Source: Alloascoidea africana (lineage: Eukaryota; Ascomycota; Alloascoideomycetes; Alloascoideales; Alloascoideaceae). Taken from it: a stretch of 64,000 nucleotides of DNA. The notes beneath the pieces were generated by a model that made no database searches, was not told the origin of the DNA, and worked only from the letters and a program-made list of their open reading frames with translations. Of this stretch, positions 38,088 to 51,517 are shown in pieces. The stretch lies in contig JAKTTT010000069.1 in the NCBI GenBank assembly GCA_030581615.1, positions 46,889 to 110,888 on the forward strand, written 5' to 3'. Both the position numbers and the translations under genes were made by a program. Numbering within the stretch: position 1 is the stretch's first letter; every line of letters begins with the position of its first letter.

Positions 38088-39203
38088 TCATCCAAAAACC
38101 TGTGACCCCTCAGCAATTAGTTTGCTCTTATCAGCCAGCTTCAGCTCAGAATCGATTTTCTGAAAAACTCCAACAAATCCTCCACCAACTACTCTGATTC
38201 CCACTTTAGGCCTACAAACCCAGACTTTTTCGCTTCCTTGAGCAGTGGTTGTGTTAGCTCTCCGTATATCCCACAATCTCATCCCACCGCCTATGCCAGG
38301 TAGAAGTTCGACTGCCCTGGTCAACTTGAGGTGGATTCTCCCTTTGCTGGCCATGATCATGTTTGTTAACTCAACGATTTGTGTAACCGAGGGACAGAAC
38401 ACTAAGAGCGGTGCGTTGGTGTGTAAGTGCTTCGCAATTGCCTCTACCTCGTTATTAGGCCCTGGGAGATCCAAAAATGCAGCTGTTAAAAACTCATCTC
38501 TTTCATCATCGGATTTAAGTGCTTCAGCATTCTCAGATAGCCATTCTGCAGGCGTTGTGTCCGAATAGAAATTGACATCCTTCTTATAAATGCCTCTGGC
38601 GTACTTTCGAACCGTTTTCCTACCAACACTTGAGTGAGTCGCACTTTTATCTATTGAATGCAAAATTGCTCCCCTTCTAGTAATATTGCCATCTTCATCA
38701 ACCTTTGCATAGCAGTTAGCAGCGTGTATACCGCTGCAAATGTTTAATGTCAGAGAACCGTGTCCTGTTCCAGCCTCCAGAATATGGATTGGCGGTTCTT
38801 TCAACTCTCCATCATCTCGAACTTCAGGATAGTCAAGATGCAAGTCAGCCAATGTCACAATTGCCGCCGCATCAAGAGGATATATTGGTTGTGCCGCTCT
38901 TTTTGTCTCAATTATATACTCTTCCATGGTTGGCAAAGTTGCCATCAACTGGTTTTGCACAATCGTTCTCATAGGCTTGCCTATCAATTCGGAAAACTTG
39001 AGATATCCACAACGGGTGTCCATGCCACCATCCTGTCGTAAAGGTTTTGTCAGTTTTACTATATCTGGTCTGGCCATGTCTCGAAGAAGGGCAATGTCAC
39101 CTTCTTGAAATACTTTATGGCTAAAGTGTTTGATTCCGCAACTGCTCCTAAACCATTTTCCACTCGTGAGCCAACACGGCGTCCTCCCAAAAAGTTTGAG
39201 CAT
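38088..39203 (-). CDS. mitochondrial TRM61-like SAM-dependent methyltransferase
   Basis: A 371-aa protein. The frame opens further upstream but the first ATG is at 39203. The N-terminus (MLKLFGRTPCWLTSGKWFRS) is basic and lacks acids, like a mitochondrial presequence. A small N-terminal domain with FQEGDIALLRDM precedes a Rossmann methyltransferase with the SAM motif ILEAGTGHGSLTLNI (residues 141-155). The arrangement is that of tRNA m1A58 methyltransferases (Trm61/Gcd14) and their mitochondrial relatives (TRMT61B). The canonical nuclear Trm61 is shorter at the N-terminus, so this is probably the organellar homologue. Substrate is inferred from the family only. Confidence 0.65.
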   Translation of the reverse strand: MLKLFGRTPCWLTSGKWFRSSCGIKHFSHKVFQEGDIALLRDMARPDIVKLTKPLRQDGGMDTRCGYLKFSELIGKPMRTIVQNQLMATLPTMEEYIIETKRAAQPIYPLDAAAIVTLADLHLDYPEVRDDGELKEPPIHILEAGTGHGSLTLNICSGIHAANCYAKVDEDGNITRRGAILHSIDKSATHSSVGRKTVRKYARGIYKKDVNFYSDTTPAEWLSENAEALKSDDERDEFLTAAFLDLPGPNNEVEAIAKHLHTNAPLLVFCPSVTQIVELTNMIMASKGRIHLKLTRAVELLPGIGGGMRLWDIRRANTTTAQGSEKVWVCRPKVGIRVVGGGFVGVFQKIDSELKLADKSKLIAEGSQVFG

Positions 39204-40788
39204 TTGTAGAAGCAACCTCTATTCCGAAACCGTATACTTGGAAAAATTCTATATTAATGCCATGAACATGTTGGTGAGAATTTCACGGTCAGATCATCTT
39301 TTGACTCCATTACTCCAACATGCTAAACACCCAACCATCTTCCTCCGAAAGGGCTGAGATCTGGAGTGCATTGATTGATCGCATATGGTCCTGACAAAAG
39401 TCCTGACAGAGCCTGAAGGAGAACAAATGATGGCTATTCAATAAAACTATCTGAATCTGGCGTTTAAACTGCAGTCAACTTCCCAAAGACTTTCCTTTTT
39501 TTGGAGTTCTAACTGTTATGGCTGTGCATTACGTACTTTCTCTTGTCGAAATCTACAAGTTTGAGTAGGTTCCTATTCTCAAATAGATCTTTTGTGGAGC
39601 GTGCCAAGACTTTGTTTTCTTCCCTCTCCTTCTACAAAAGTGGACATACTGCGACTTCATGGCCGCAAGTTTGGTGTTCACACTAGCAAGCAGTGCTGGC
39701 CAGAAAAAAGTACTTCTTGAAATTAATTGTGGTTTAGCTATGAGAGAAATTGTGGGTTCTGATGGAAACCGTGGTATTGTTATTCTAATCAAAATAGGCT
39801 TAACTCTCTTGTCAGTTTCGGGATGCAAAACACGTTTCCAGTATCTAGTCCATTGTTTCCCCGGGAAAAGGAAAAGGAGGGAGTACCAGGCAAACTATTA
39901 CATGTTATAGCCCTTTTTTTAGGGCATTATTCATACCGCGAACTGGGAAAATTGGATGTACCGTCTTGATGGGGAGAAATCCCTCCTTCCTACAGTATTA
40001 TTCCTATTTTCCTATCGAGAACCTCAATACCTTAGCTATTTTTTGCCCTGTTAGTAGTAGACTCTGTTCAGTGTTTCAGATGTACCTTAGTTAAATGTTT
40101 AAAGCTGCGAATCGTGTTTTCTTGAAGGCTCCCGATTGAAAATAACAGAGCAAATGCTGTATCAATCCAGCTACTGTATGAATAAGGATGCGGGTGACGG
40201 ATTAAAGGCGGAACTCTAAGATATAGCCCTAACTAGACCAAAGTCCGCAAGTTTTCCTGGGCTGGATAGAGTTTCTAGGGAATCTCTTTGTGTCATGGCT
40301 ACGATGCCCCTTTTACCAGAGCATTTTTCCATTTGACCTGGAAAGTTGGCAAAGGAATCGCGAAGAACGCCACTAAACGGTCATTGCACCATTTCCATAT
40401 TTTTAATCAGCGTTGCTTCCTAGTCTCCGTTCGCTATAGACACCACGTATGTGCTTTGCAAACACCAAAGATAAACGTGGTGAAAGTTTGTGTGGTTAAC
40501 TTCGCCTCTATACGGTACGCTTGGAAATCAGTCCTGCTCCTTCCATACACACCACCGCCGCCACCTTTCAATCGCCTAGGTCATCATTACCTGTCTCCTA
40601 CGTGTATGCTTAACAGTTTCATAAAAGAAGGATTTCCAAGTGAAGTCACGACGAACGTTAACCCGAACGGAGACTCTTCTAAAGAAATTTAGTACCAAGT
40701 CTGAGGGTAACCAAAACCAGGTGGTGCATCTAATTAGATCTCCAAGCACAATTTACCCCATGTCCCCATTTATCCAGCTTCTGTTCTA
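39204..40788. other. long intergenic, no gene recognised
   Basis: About 1.6 kb upstream of both the TRM61-like gene (-) and YAP1801 (+). Open frames up to about 134 codons (40288-40692, +) lack an ATG start and any known motif. No RNA gene was recognised. Confidence 0.4.
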
Positions 40789-42788
40789 ATGACGACTTTT
40801 GAGAAAATTGTTAAGGTAAGGGATTTTCTCTACGTGCAATACTCTCCTATCTAGTCTTCGATGTGCTAACAGTATTCTCTTGCAGGGCGCTACCAAGATA
40901 AAAGCATGTTCCGATTCTTCCAGAGCTACCATTATAGGGCCTATCCTTGTGCTAACTCTATCTGCTCTTTTTTTAGGTAGCAGCACCAAAGCCCAAGTAT
41001 ATCGAGCCGATTCTTCTTGCAACCTCGGGTAGAAAAGATGACTTTGTCACGATAATGAAAGCACTGAACTCTCGCTTGGGTGATTCGGCCTGGTCTGTAG
41101 GTATACCAACATTAAAGCGCCCGAATGCGAAACAGATAAGACTCAGAATTACTAAATGTGGAATCTAGATTGTGTACAAAGCAATGATTGTCATTCACAT
41201 TATGATAAGAGAAGGGGAACGGGATATTACCCTTAGATATTTGGCCAGTCGCAGGAAGAGCTTGGAATGTCCCCAGATCCCCAGAACAAGTTCAGATGGC
41301 CGGAGCCTTCACTGGTATTCCCACTACTTGCAAGAACGAGTAAGGCAATTCTCTTCGACAAGAGTTGATTATGTTCGGCTTTCAAATCGTTTGAGAAGTT
41401 TGACCATTGAAAAAGGGGTTTTGAGGGAAGTAGAAAGCGTTATTAAGCAAATCAGTGCTCTTCTCAAGTGCAAATTTCATGAAGAAGAGGTTAACAATGA
41501 TATTGTATTAACGGCGTTCCGGATGCTTGTTAATGATTTGCTGAGTTTATACCAGACTTTGAACGAGGGTGTTATTAACATTTTAGAACATTATTTTGAA
41601 ATGTCCAAAGTCGATGCAGAACGCGCTTTGAATATCTACAAAGATTTTGTTAGACTGACTGACGACGTGGTTAACTACTTGAAAGTGGCAAAACATTTGG
41701 AGTATCTGACCAAACTCCACATTCCTAACATCAAACATGCTCCTACGCTATTGACAAAATCGCTGGAAGAGTATCTCAATGATCCTGATTTTGAGACCAA
41801 TCGAAGACAATATCTAGCAGAGAAACAGGGCAAAGACTCTCCTTCGTCTCCAAAATCCATCTCTGCAAATGGATCTGTCCCCTTAAAATCTGCATTAAAG
41901 AAAACGCAAACCGACTTTTCCCGGAAAGAAGAAACTCAACAGCTGCCTCAGCCTCAGTCTCAGCTTGAAGTTCAAGCTCAGACTCAAACTCAAATCCAAG
42001 GAGGTGGAATATTTGGTTATCCTACGCAAGAGCCAGTAATCACTGGGGGAATAGGTTTTGCAGTGCCCGTTCAAAATCAAACCACTGGATATAACCCCTG
42101 GGGCTCGAATTTGATGTCCACAGCACAGCCAGTTTTGGTGCAACCAACTGGGTTGATTCCTCAACAGACCAATCCTTTTTCGTTTCAACAGCCTCAACAG
42201 TACTCCGGCTACGGTTTTCAACTATACAATCAACCCCAAACAAATGTCCCACAGTCGTTGAGTGCAAACTTTACTGGCGCTGGATTTGGGGGCTACGGGA
42301 TCCAGCCTCAATCTCAATCTCAATCACAATCCCAAGGACAAATGACCGCAGGACACAATCCTTTTAGAAAGTCTATGGTCTTACCAAAATCCTCGCATTC
42401 TTCTTTTGGAGAACATCAAAATGTTCCTTCTCGTAGTAAGTCTTTGAATCTTGGTGTACAGCATCATCACACAAATCCATTTTCCAGAAAGTCTTTGCCT
42501 GCTGTGCCTGAAGCACCAATAGAGGCTTTAAGACAACAAAGCACGAGGACAAATCCGTTCTCTACAGACTTTTCTGGAAACATTGGGTTTTCGACAAACG
42601 CTGGACTTGTTCCTGAAACCACGGGGTCAAACCCTTTTAGAAAGAGCGTTATTGGAGTGGAGTCTAGTAGTAGATCAATGCCAAGGTCATCTCCTGCAAT
42701 CACCTCGCTTCAACAGGAGGGATTATTGCAGCAGAACTTTGCCAGGGAAATTAATCATAGGTTTGTGGAACCTTCAAGTTTGATCTAA
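40789..42788 (+). CDS. YAP1801: AP180-type clathrin adaptor (3 introns)
   Basis: Exons 40789-40815, 40886-40903, 40977-41096 and 41169-42788, all in phase 0; the product is 594 aa. Introns are 40816-40885 (GTAAGG, TGCTAAC), 40904-40976 (donor GCATGT, TGCTAAC, TAG: a GC-AG intron) and 41097-41168 (GTAGGT, TACTAAA). The spliced N-terminus MTTFEKIVKGATKIKVAAPK followed by PKYIEPILLATS and WSIVYKAMIVIH reproduces the ANTH domain of Yap1801/Yap1802, which binds PI(4,5)P2. The tail is Gln/Pro-rich with five NPF tripeptides that bind EH domains of Pan1/Ede1. It acts in endocytic coat assembly. I see no clear clathrin box at the C-terminus. YAP1801 and YAP1802 cannot be told apart here. Confidence 0.92.
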
Positions 42789-42991
42789 AAAGAAAATTAA
42801 AACTCAGAGACGAGTTAATGACGAAGTAGTTGTATAGGTTATAGGTTTGATTTTTAAGTTGATTCCATTTTATTTAACATGTCTAATTTACTTCTTAACG
42901 ATTATTCTTTGGATGTTTTTCAGTCACTTGAGAGTCCCATACAGAAAAAGACAAAATATAACCCCTAAAATTGATGCATCATAGATCTAAG

Positions 42992-43414
42992 TTACCTATT
43001 CAACTGTCTTAACATGTCCACTATTGAGTAATACCGATTATGATCTGTACGCTGTTCCGTATCCAGCTCCTCTCCGTTTTGTTCTATATCTGAAGGTGGT
43101 TCCAGCTTTTCTTGTTTTTGTAATGTTCGTTGAGCATTCATCATCATAGAAATTGTATCGACTAGATATGTTAGAAATGAAAGGTTCTTGTCTCAAACTA
43201 AATTTGATTACATACAATGCCGCTGGTTTTCAATCCTATGGTTCTGTTGTTTCTTGATTGTTTTTGGTTCGTTTTCCATATCACGGGGATAAGGAGAAGA
43301 TGATACGAACTGAACAGGCTGACACACTACATCCCTAAGCTCATCCAAGTCGTCTAGTTTACGCTTATGACATGGTGTCGTTAGATGGCTGCTTAAAACT
43401 AAATTTGAAGCCAT
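42992..43414 (-). CDS. 122-aa protein of unknown function (1 intron)
   Basis: Exons 43216-43414 and 42992-43161; the intron 43162-43215 (54 nt) has donor GTATGT, branch TTCTAAC and acceptor TAG. Joining restores one frame: MASNLVLSSHLTTPCHKRKL ... ENQRH-F-DTISMMMNAQRT ... RYYSIVDMLRQLNR. The protein is hydrophilic with a KRKLDD patch, a QPVQFVSSSPYPRD segment and a helical C-terminus. I do not recognise it. The consensus splice signals, preserved phase and an MluI box (43515-43520) about 100 bp upstream argue that it is a real gene, perhaps expressed at G1/S. Confidence 0.7.
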
Positions 43415-45618
<2,204 letters not shown>

Positions 45619-46179
45619 TGATGATTTGTTGACGATGATGGATGATATAATGCTTGACGATGCAATAATTTATATAAAAAAACAGGAACCAAATGCAGAC
45701 TTGAAGAGAAGCGCTTCCCTGTAGCCCAAACCCCGATTCAGAAGTGAATTTTGCTCCTTTTTTCTCCAGCCGGCGTCGGCACGCGATGTGTAAGGGTCCA
45801 CTTTAGGAAAATGTATTGGTCCAGCACTGCTCGTAAAAAGTATAGCTCCATGAGATGAAACTCTTAGTTTAGACGAGCCTGCACTCTGCCTGCCTAAAAC
45901 GCCTACCCCAAAGGAAAGGTGTTGCCTATAGTCTATGTTGGAGAAGCAAACTTGCTGGAGGAGACGCATCTCTTCATTCCATTATAAGGCGCTTTCTCTC
46001 ATCGCTGGACAAAATGTTGGCTAGCATCATGGATTTGATCTTGTTTTTCTTCTTCCTTTTTTCTCTTTCTCCTTTCTCACTATCCGCTCTATCCTTCACT
46101 TCTCTATAGTCTCGCATAAATCAAAGAAAAAACAAGCATTCCCTATCCTTAAACGAGATTTTATATACTCTTTTGAAAA
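45619..46179. other. intergenic: SSD1 promoter
   Basis: A 561-bp gap between PUT2 and SSD1. A 99-codon ATG-started frame on the minus strand (45670-45969) has no recognisable features and sits in the SSD1 upstream region, so it is not called. Confidence 0.5.
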
Positions 46180-49100
46180 ATGCAGTACAATAGAAACGAC
46201 CCAAGTGGTAAAGATTCATCTTCTGGTAACAGACCTCCCAGAAATTTGCATATTGCCCATCGCCGGTCTCCATCTGAGCTCACAACTTTGATGAGTATGC
46301 AAGCATTTTGGATTACATTAGAAAAAGCCTAATACTAACAATGCTTATAGTCGAACAATTCAATTTGCAAAGGCAATTGCAAATGGTTCAGGCACAACAC
46401 CAACAGCTTTTGGCGCAGCAGCATCAGCTTGTTCAAGGTGGAGGCTACATTGGACAGCAAGGCTTGATTCCAGTCTCTAATATTAATTCTAATGCTTTTC
46501 TGCCTGTTGCAGGAGGATTTGGTCAATATGCTCCAATGAATTCAACTCCTTTGCCTCCTGGATTAGGTGCTCATAGAAGAGCACATTCTTCAGCAGGTGC
46601 AGGAGGCGGCGGTAGTGATATCAGTGGAAGCGGCTCGTTTGGTTCTCGTCAAAATGATTCTGAGGGCAAACCCCGTAATAGATCCAATTCACAAGGACAT
46701 CGTCGTCGTCATTCTTTAGGAATTGATGAAGCGAAGAAAGCTGCGGCTTTGGTTCAATCGCAGCGTGCTTCAGGAGCACCAGCGCATTCAAGCGCCGCCT
46801 CAGAATCAGCAATTCATGATTATGAGAGCACAACCATTTCATCAAAATCAACAGCAACATTCAAGTTTCCGCCTCTTGAGGAAGTCGACACTCCTATTTC
46901 TCCAAACATTCCAAGCCACCTTCGGGCACAACCCCAGATTGGTGGTCAGAAACTGGAAAATATTCCTACAGCTACTCAACAACCTTCTTTTCAATTTCCT
47001 CCTGAAGCAGAACGCCCCATTCACCAAACTCGGTCTAGAAGTCAATCAAGTGGATATGTTTACAATAGACCAGGGTCCCGGAATTTCGAGAACAATGGAG
47101 GTTTATCTAGAGATTATCTAACAGCAGCAGCATTTACTCCTGGTCACAGGAACAGGGGCTCAATGGGCAATTCGCTGTCATCAATTCAATCGTTTCAAGG
47201 AAGCCAAGTTGGCGCTAATGGTCAGCGCAAATCCTTGTTTGCTCCTTATTTACCCCAGACTTCTCTTCCTAGTTTAATTGCTGAGGGAAAACTAGTTACA
47301 GGCATTTTGCGTGTTAATAAGAAGAATCGATCAGATGCTTATGTTTCAACAGATGGGCTGCTTGATGCAGATATATACATTTGTGGTTCTAAAGACCGTA
47401 ATAGGGCTTTAGAAGGAGACTTGGTTGCTGTTGAACTACTCGCTGTTGACGAAGTATGGGATTCTAAAAAAAGCAAAGAAGAGAAAAAGCGTCGAAAAGA
47501 TGCAGACTCTGATACCAAGAATGATAGTACAACCGAGGGTTCTGCATATCCCCAACAAGAAGCAGTTGGCTTGAAAAGAAAGGGAAGCTTGAAACTTCGA
47601 CCCACTCAAAAGAAAAATGATGACGTCGAAGTGGAAGGTCAGAGCTTGCTTTTGGTAGAAGAAGAGGAAATCAGCGACCTTTATAAACCTCTTTATGCGG
47701 GCCATGTTGTTGCTGTGATTGATAGAATTCCTGGTCAGCTATTCAGTGGTACTTTAGGTCTTTTGCGCCCTTCCCAGGCTGGGAGAGAAAACCGGATAAC
47801 CAAAAAAAGTGAAAAACCAAAGATTGTTTGGTTCAAACCAACTGACAAAAAAGTGCCTTTAATCGCCATCCCCACAGAGCAAGCGCCAAAAAATTTTGTT
47901 GAAAACCATGAGGACTATGTCAACAGGTTGTTTGTCGTATCCATCAAGAGGTGGCCTATCACTTCTTTGCATCCTTTTGGAAACATTGTTACAGAGATTG
48001 GTACAATGGACGACAAACAGACTGAAGTGGTTGCAATCATAAGAGACAGCAACTTTTTATCTGATGAATATCCAAATGAACTAGACACAGAGTATACACC
48101 CAGGGGCAAAGCTCCTAAAGTGATAACCCCTGAAGATCTCGCTTACCTAGAGGGTATCCCAGAACTAGAAACAGAGCTTGACCCAGAAAGTTTGAAAGAC
48201 CGAAAAGACTTTACTGAAGATTACGTTCTTGCCTTCTCTCCTACCGGCAAGCTGTCAGACCATGCATTCCATATCAAGAAAATATCTGAGGATAGAATTG
48301 AGCTTGCTGTTCATATTTCAGATGTTACCCAATACATCGAACCCAATTCTAAGTTGGATAAGAAAATTAGAAGACGTTCTACATCTGTGTTTTTGGTCCA
48401 GAAAGATGTAAACATGCTTCCCGAGAAATTAAACAAACTCGCGACATTTGAAGAAGATAAAACTTCTCTGACTTTGACAGTTTCTTTTGAAATTGATACA
48501 GAGACGTTTGAAGTGGAAGACGTTTGGATAGGGGAGAGCTTCATTAAACCAAAATACACTTTGACATATGATATTGTTAACAATGTGTTACAGAATGTTC
48601 CGATTTCAGAAGAATATGGCTCCGGGAAAGACAAACTTTCTAATGCTTCAATCGATTACATAAAGACTCTGGCCTTGGTGGCTAGAGAGTTTAAGCGACA
48701 AAGACTTGAGAATAAGGAACTGGATATTCAAAACTCTCTTAGCTTGCTGGACCAACTAGATGATGAGAGAGCCAATCTTACATTGAATATTTTTGAGAAT
48801 AACCCTTCTAACAACGTCTTTGAAGAGCTTTTCATCAAAGTGAATACAGCTGTTGGCCAAAAGCTGCTTGCTAACCTCGGCGATAAAGCCTTTTTGAGAC
48901 GACATCCACTACCAACATTGCAGAAAATCGAATCATTCAAAAAGAGAGCAGAGAATTTGGGCTATAAAATTGATGTTACCAGCGGTGCTACTCTGCAGAA
49001 TGATATTTTTAAGATTAAGGACCAAAATGTCAGAAACACTTTGCTGACATTACTGGTCAAAGCCATGGTTCGAGGCAAATATTACATTCCTGCAAGAAAC

Positions 49101-50096
49101 AATAGTGAGAGCAATTCCCATTACATTTACAATGTTCCTGTTTATGCTCACTTTACAGCCCCCTTTAGAAGATATGCAGACCATATTGTTCATCGACAAT
49201 TGCACGCTGTATTTAGAGGAGAGAAGGATGTGGAGGATGATCTCGACAGCCTCAAGATGGGAGCAGACTATTGCAATTTTAAGAAAGACTGTGCCAAGAA
49301 TGCTCAGGATCAATCCATTCACTTAAGACTATCTCAAATGATCAATGACATGTCTTTTGAAACTGGTCAACTAATATGTATGGGAATTGTCATTCAGGTT
49401 TACGAATCTGCATTTGATGTATATTTGCCCGAGCTAGGAATTGAAAAGCGCGTTCACGGTGATCAGCTTCCTCTTAGAAAGGCTGAGTATGACAAAACAA
49501 CAAGACTGCTTGAGCTTTACTGGGAAAAAGGTGTCGATTCGGCAACATTTGTTCCTGATGACGAGCGTACCTCCGCTTCATACCATCAGTCCATCAAAAA
49601 TAGACACCGAGAATCAAGTGCTGCTTCTGCAGCGGCTCAAAGTCGAGCTAGAATCGAAGGGCAACTTGGGTTAAACAGTGACAGTACCAAATCTTTGGAT
49701 ATTAAAAATCTTTCTATAGATGGACACCTGTCGGTAGGGAAAGCTTTGTTTTCCAAGAATAACGATTTAGAAAACATCAATGACGACCATTCAAAGAGCA
49801 TGCCAGCATCGCCAAATCTATTTGAAGAAAGCAATCTTCCCGACTCGCCTAGCAGTGATGTTCCTCGAAGAACTTTGTCTCTAACTTTGAAAGCTGGTGT
49901 GAGCACTGAAGAAGTTTCTGGTAATGGACAAAATCCTTTGAGTTCTTATTTGGAATCGGTAATTACTAGGGAAGAAGATGAAAATTATATTCAAGAGATT
50001 AGAGAGCTCCAACAAGTGCCTGTGTTGCTAAGAGCTGAGATTGGAATGGCTCTGCCCTGTTTGACTGCTAGAGTTGTGAATCCTTTTTTAAAATGA
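46180..50096 (+). CDS. SSD1: RNA-binding translational repressor Ssd1 (1 intron)
   Basis: Exons 46180-46294 and 46351-50096; the intron 46295-46350 (56 nt) has donor GTATGC, branch TACTAAC and acceptor TAG. The product is 1286 aa, against about 1250 in S. cerevisiae. The junction gives SPSELTTLM-IEQFNLQRQL, matching the Ssd1 N-terminus. A disordered Gln/Ser-rich region with candidate Cbk1 sites (HRRHS-type) precedes cold-shock and RNB domains. The RNB acidic cluster is degraded (SPTGKLSDHAFHI in place of the DIDDALH-type motif, about residue 670), as in other Ssd1 proteins that bind mRNA without nuclease activity. The S1-like C-terminus and a low-complexity tail follow. Confidence 0.96.
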
Positions 50097-50353
50097 AGAC
50101 GATTTTTATTTGCTCGTGTTTTTGTTAGTCTTTAGACATTGATTTTAAATAGGAAGTTAAAAAATTGACCTTTTGCATCTTTTTGGAGCGATTGCCATGT
50201 ATTTTTCTGACACGCAATTATCTTTTAACAGTTTGAAAGATGTCAGGATTCCCCGTAGGTTGAGTTTGATACATTAAACCTCTGTCTTACCTCTATTACT
50301 GTTACAAACGGAATCATTACATAGCGTTTTATGGCATTTCTCATCTCGATTAT

Positions 50354-50967
50354 TTAAGCCACATCCATATGTACATCTTCATCCCCATCGCCTTCTTCTC
50401 CTTCTTCAGTTATCGGAGCCGGAAGATATTTCTGAACCAGTTCTACTATTTCGTTGATTTCGTCTTCTGTGAATCTGGAATCGCACTCTTCAACCAGCGC
50501 AAAAAGATGTACAGGAGACTGTGGGGCCATATTAACTATTTGTAGTTTTTCCGCCTTTTCCAATTCATACTTCTTCAACTCAGTCATTAGAGTACGAATA
50601 TTATCTGAAGTCTGCGTGGCAGCTGGCGTTTTACCCAAGTATTCAAAGAGCTTTAAAGATTTTTCGTCAGCCTTTCTGTTTCCGCGTGTCAAAACCAAAT
50701 TTATAACTTACCTCTCGTGTTATAACATGCATATTTGGTGGTCCCATTTTGTGTAAATCTCTTTTGACTTGCTTCTTCTTCAAATTACTGTTTGTCCTGA
50801 TGTTTTCTTGTTTGTCTTGAAGGCTCTTAAGAGCTTCATAGACTTCAAAGTTTGATAAGTGAGCTTCACGTATTTCTTCGATCTATCGCCATATTAACAG
50901 TTAGTATCTTCGATTAAATGCAGGTCTGTTTCTATAAGCTCATTCAGGAACAAGGAAATACCTTCAT
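50354..50967 (-). CDS. RPC17: RNA polymerase III subunit Rpc17 (2 introns)
   Basis: Exons 50962-50967 (6 nt, ATG AAG), 50712-50882 and 50354-50650. Intron 1 is 50883-50961 (GTATTT, TACTAAC, TAG). Intron 2 is 50651-50711 (GTAAGT, probable branch CTGAC, AAG). The product is 157 aa, against about 161 in yeast. The spliced start MKIEEIREAHLSNFEVYEAL matches the S. cerevisiae Rpc17 start, and ITRELFEYLGKTPA aligns without gaps to the human CRCP segment. The C-terminal HRDC-like part has EKAEKLQIVNMAPQSPVHLF and VEECDSRFTEDEI. Rpc17 pairs with Rpc25 in the Pol III stalk used for initiation. A nearer acceptor at 50672 would also keep frame, adding seven residues. Confidence 0.85.
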
Positions 50968-51517
50968 TCTCCATGCTGTAATTAATGTTTGTGCTAAATC
51001 TGATTCTAGTTTCTGATCTTGGAAAAATAGAGATTGAAACAAACATCCTTACAACTCTTGGTTTCCATTTCAACCATGGGTTTTGAACCAGATCTGACAC
51101 AAGCTGTCTGGCAGTTTTTGAAATCACGAAACTATAGCTCGGTCTCTTATTATGATGGATATTAATTAGATTTGTTGTCAGTGTTTGCTCCTCATTTGTC
51201 CGTCCATTGAACCAACGGTTTTCATAACCGGGACCTAGTACTCTCATGGATGACCTAGGGCATTTTCTTCTTCCCATCTATTTCATTTACGTTTAGTACT
51301 AGTCTTAGTATCTATTAGTATTGAACTTCACTTCATGCTCCCCCAAAGCTCTGTTTCTTTACTTTCTGGCTGGTGAAATTCTCATCTTCGCTGAGGTGTG
51401 CGGAGGGTTCCTACGGCAACTTAAAACAAAAACATCCATCTCACTCATCATCAAAGGAAAGAGCGAAAATTTAGATTTGGACTAGACCTCGCTTGCGAAA
51501 CAAGCCGTTACAAGAAC
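50968..51517. other. intergenic between RPC17 and MAD3 (divergent)
   Basis: A 550-bp divergent promoter. A 127-codon minus-strand ATG frame (50894-51277) covers much of it and overlaps the first RPC17 exon. I do not recognise it and do not call it as a gene, but it is longer than expected by chance. Confidence 0.4.

Noticed and set aside
40288-40692. 134-codon plus-strand frame upstream of YAP1801
   Set aside because: No ATG at its start, no family resemblance, Pro run from a CCACCGCCGCC tract.
45670-45969. 99-codon minus-strand frame between PUT2 and SSD1
   Set aside because: No recognisable motif, and it sits in the SSD1 promoter.
50672-50711. 40-nt version of RPC17 intron 2
   Set aside because: In frame but very short and without a branch point; the 61-nt intron ending at 50651 has a CTGAC branch and gives a gap-free alignment.
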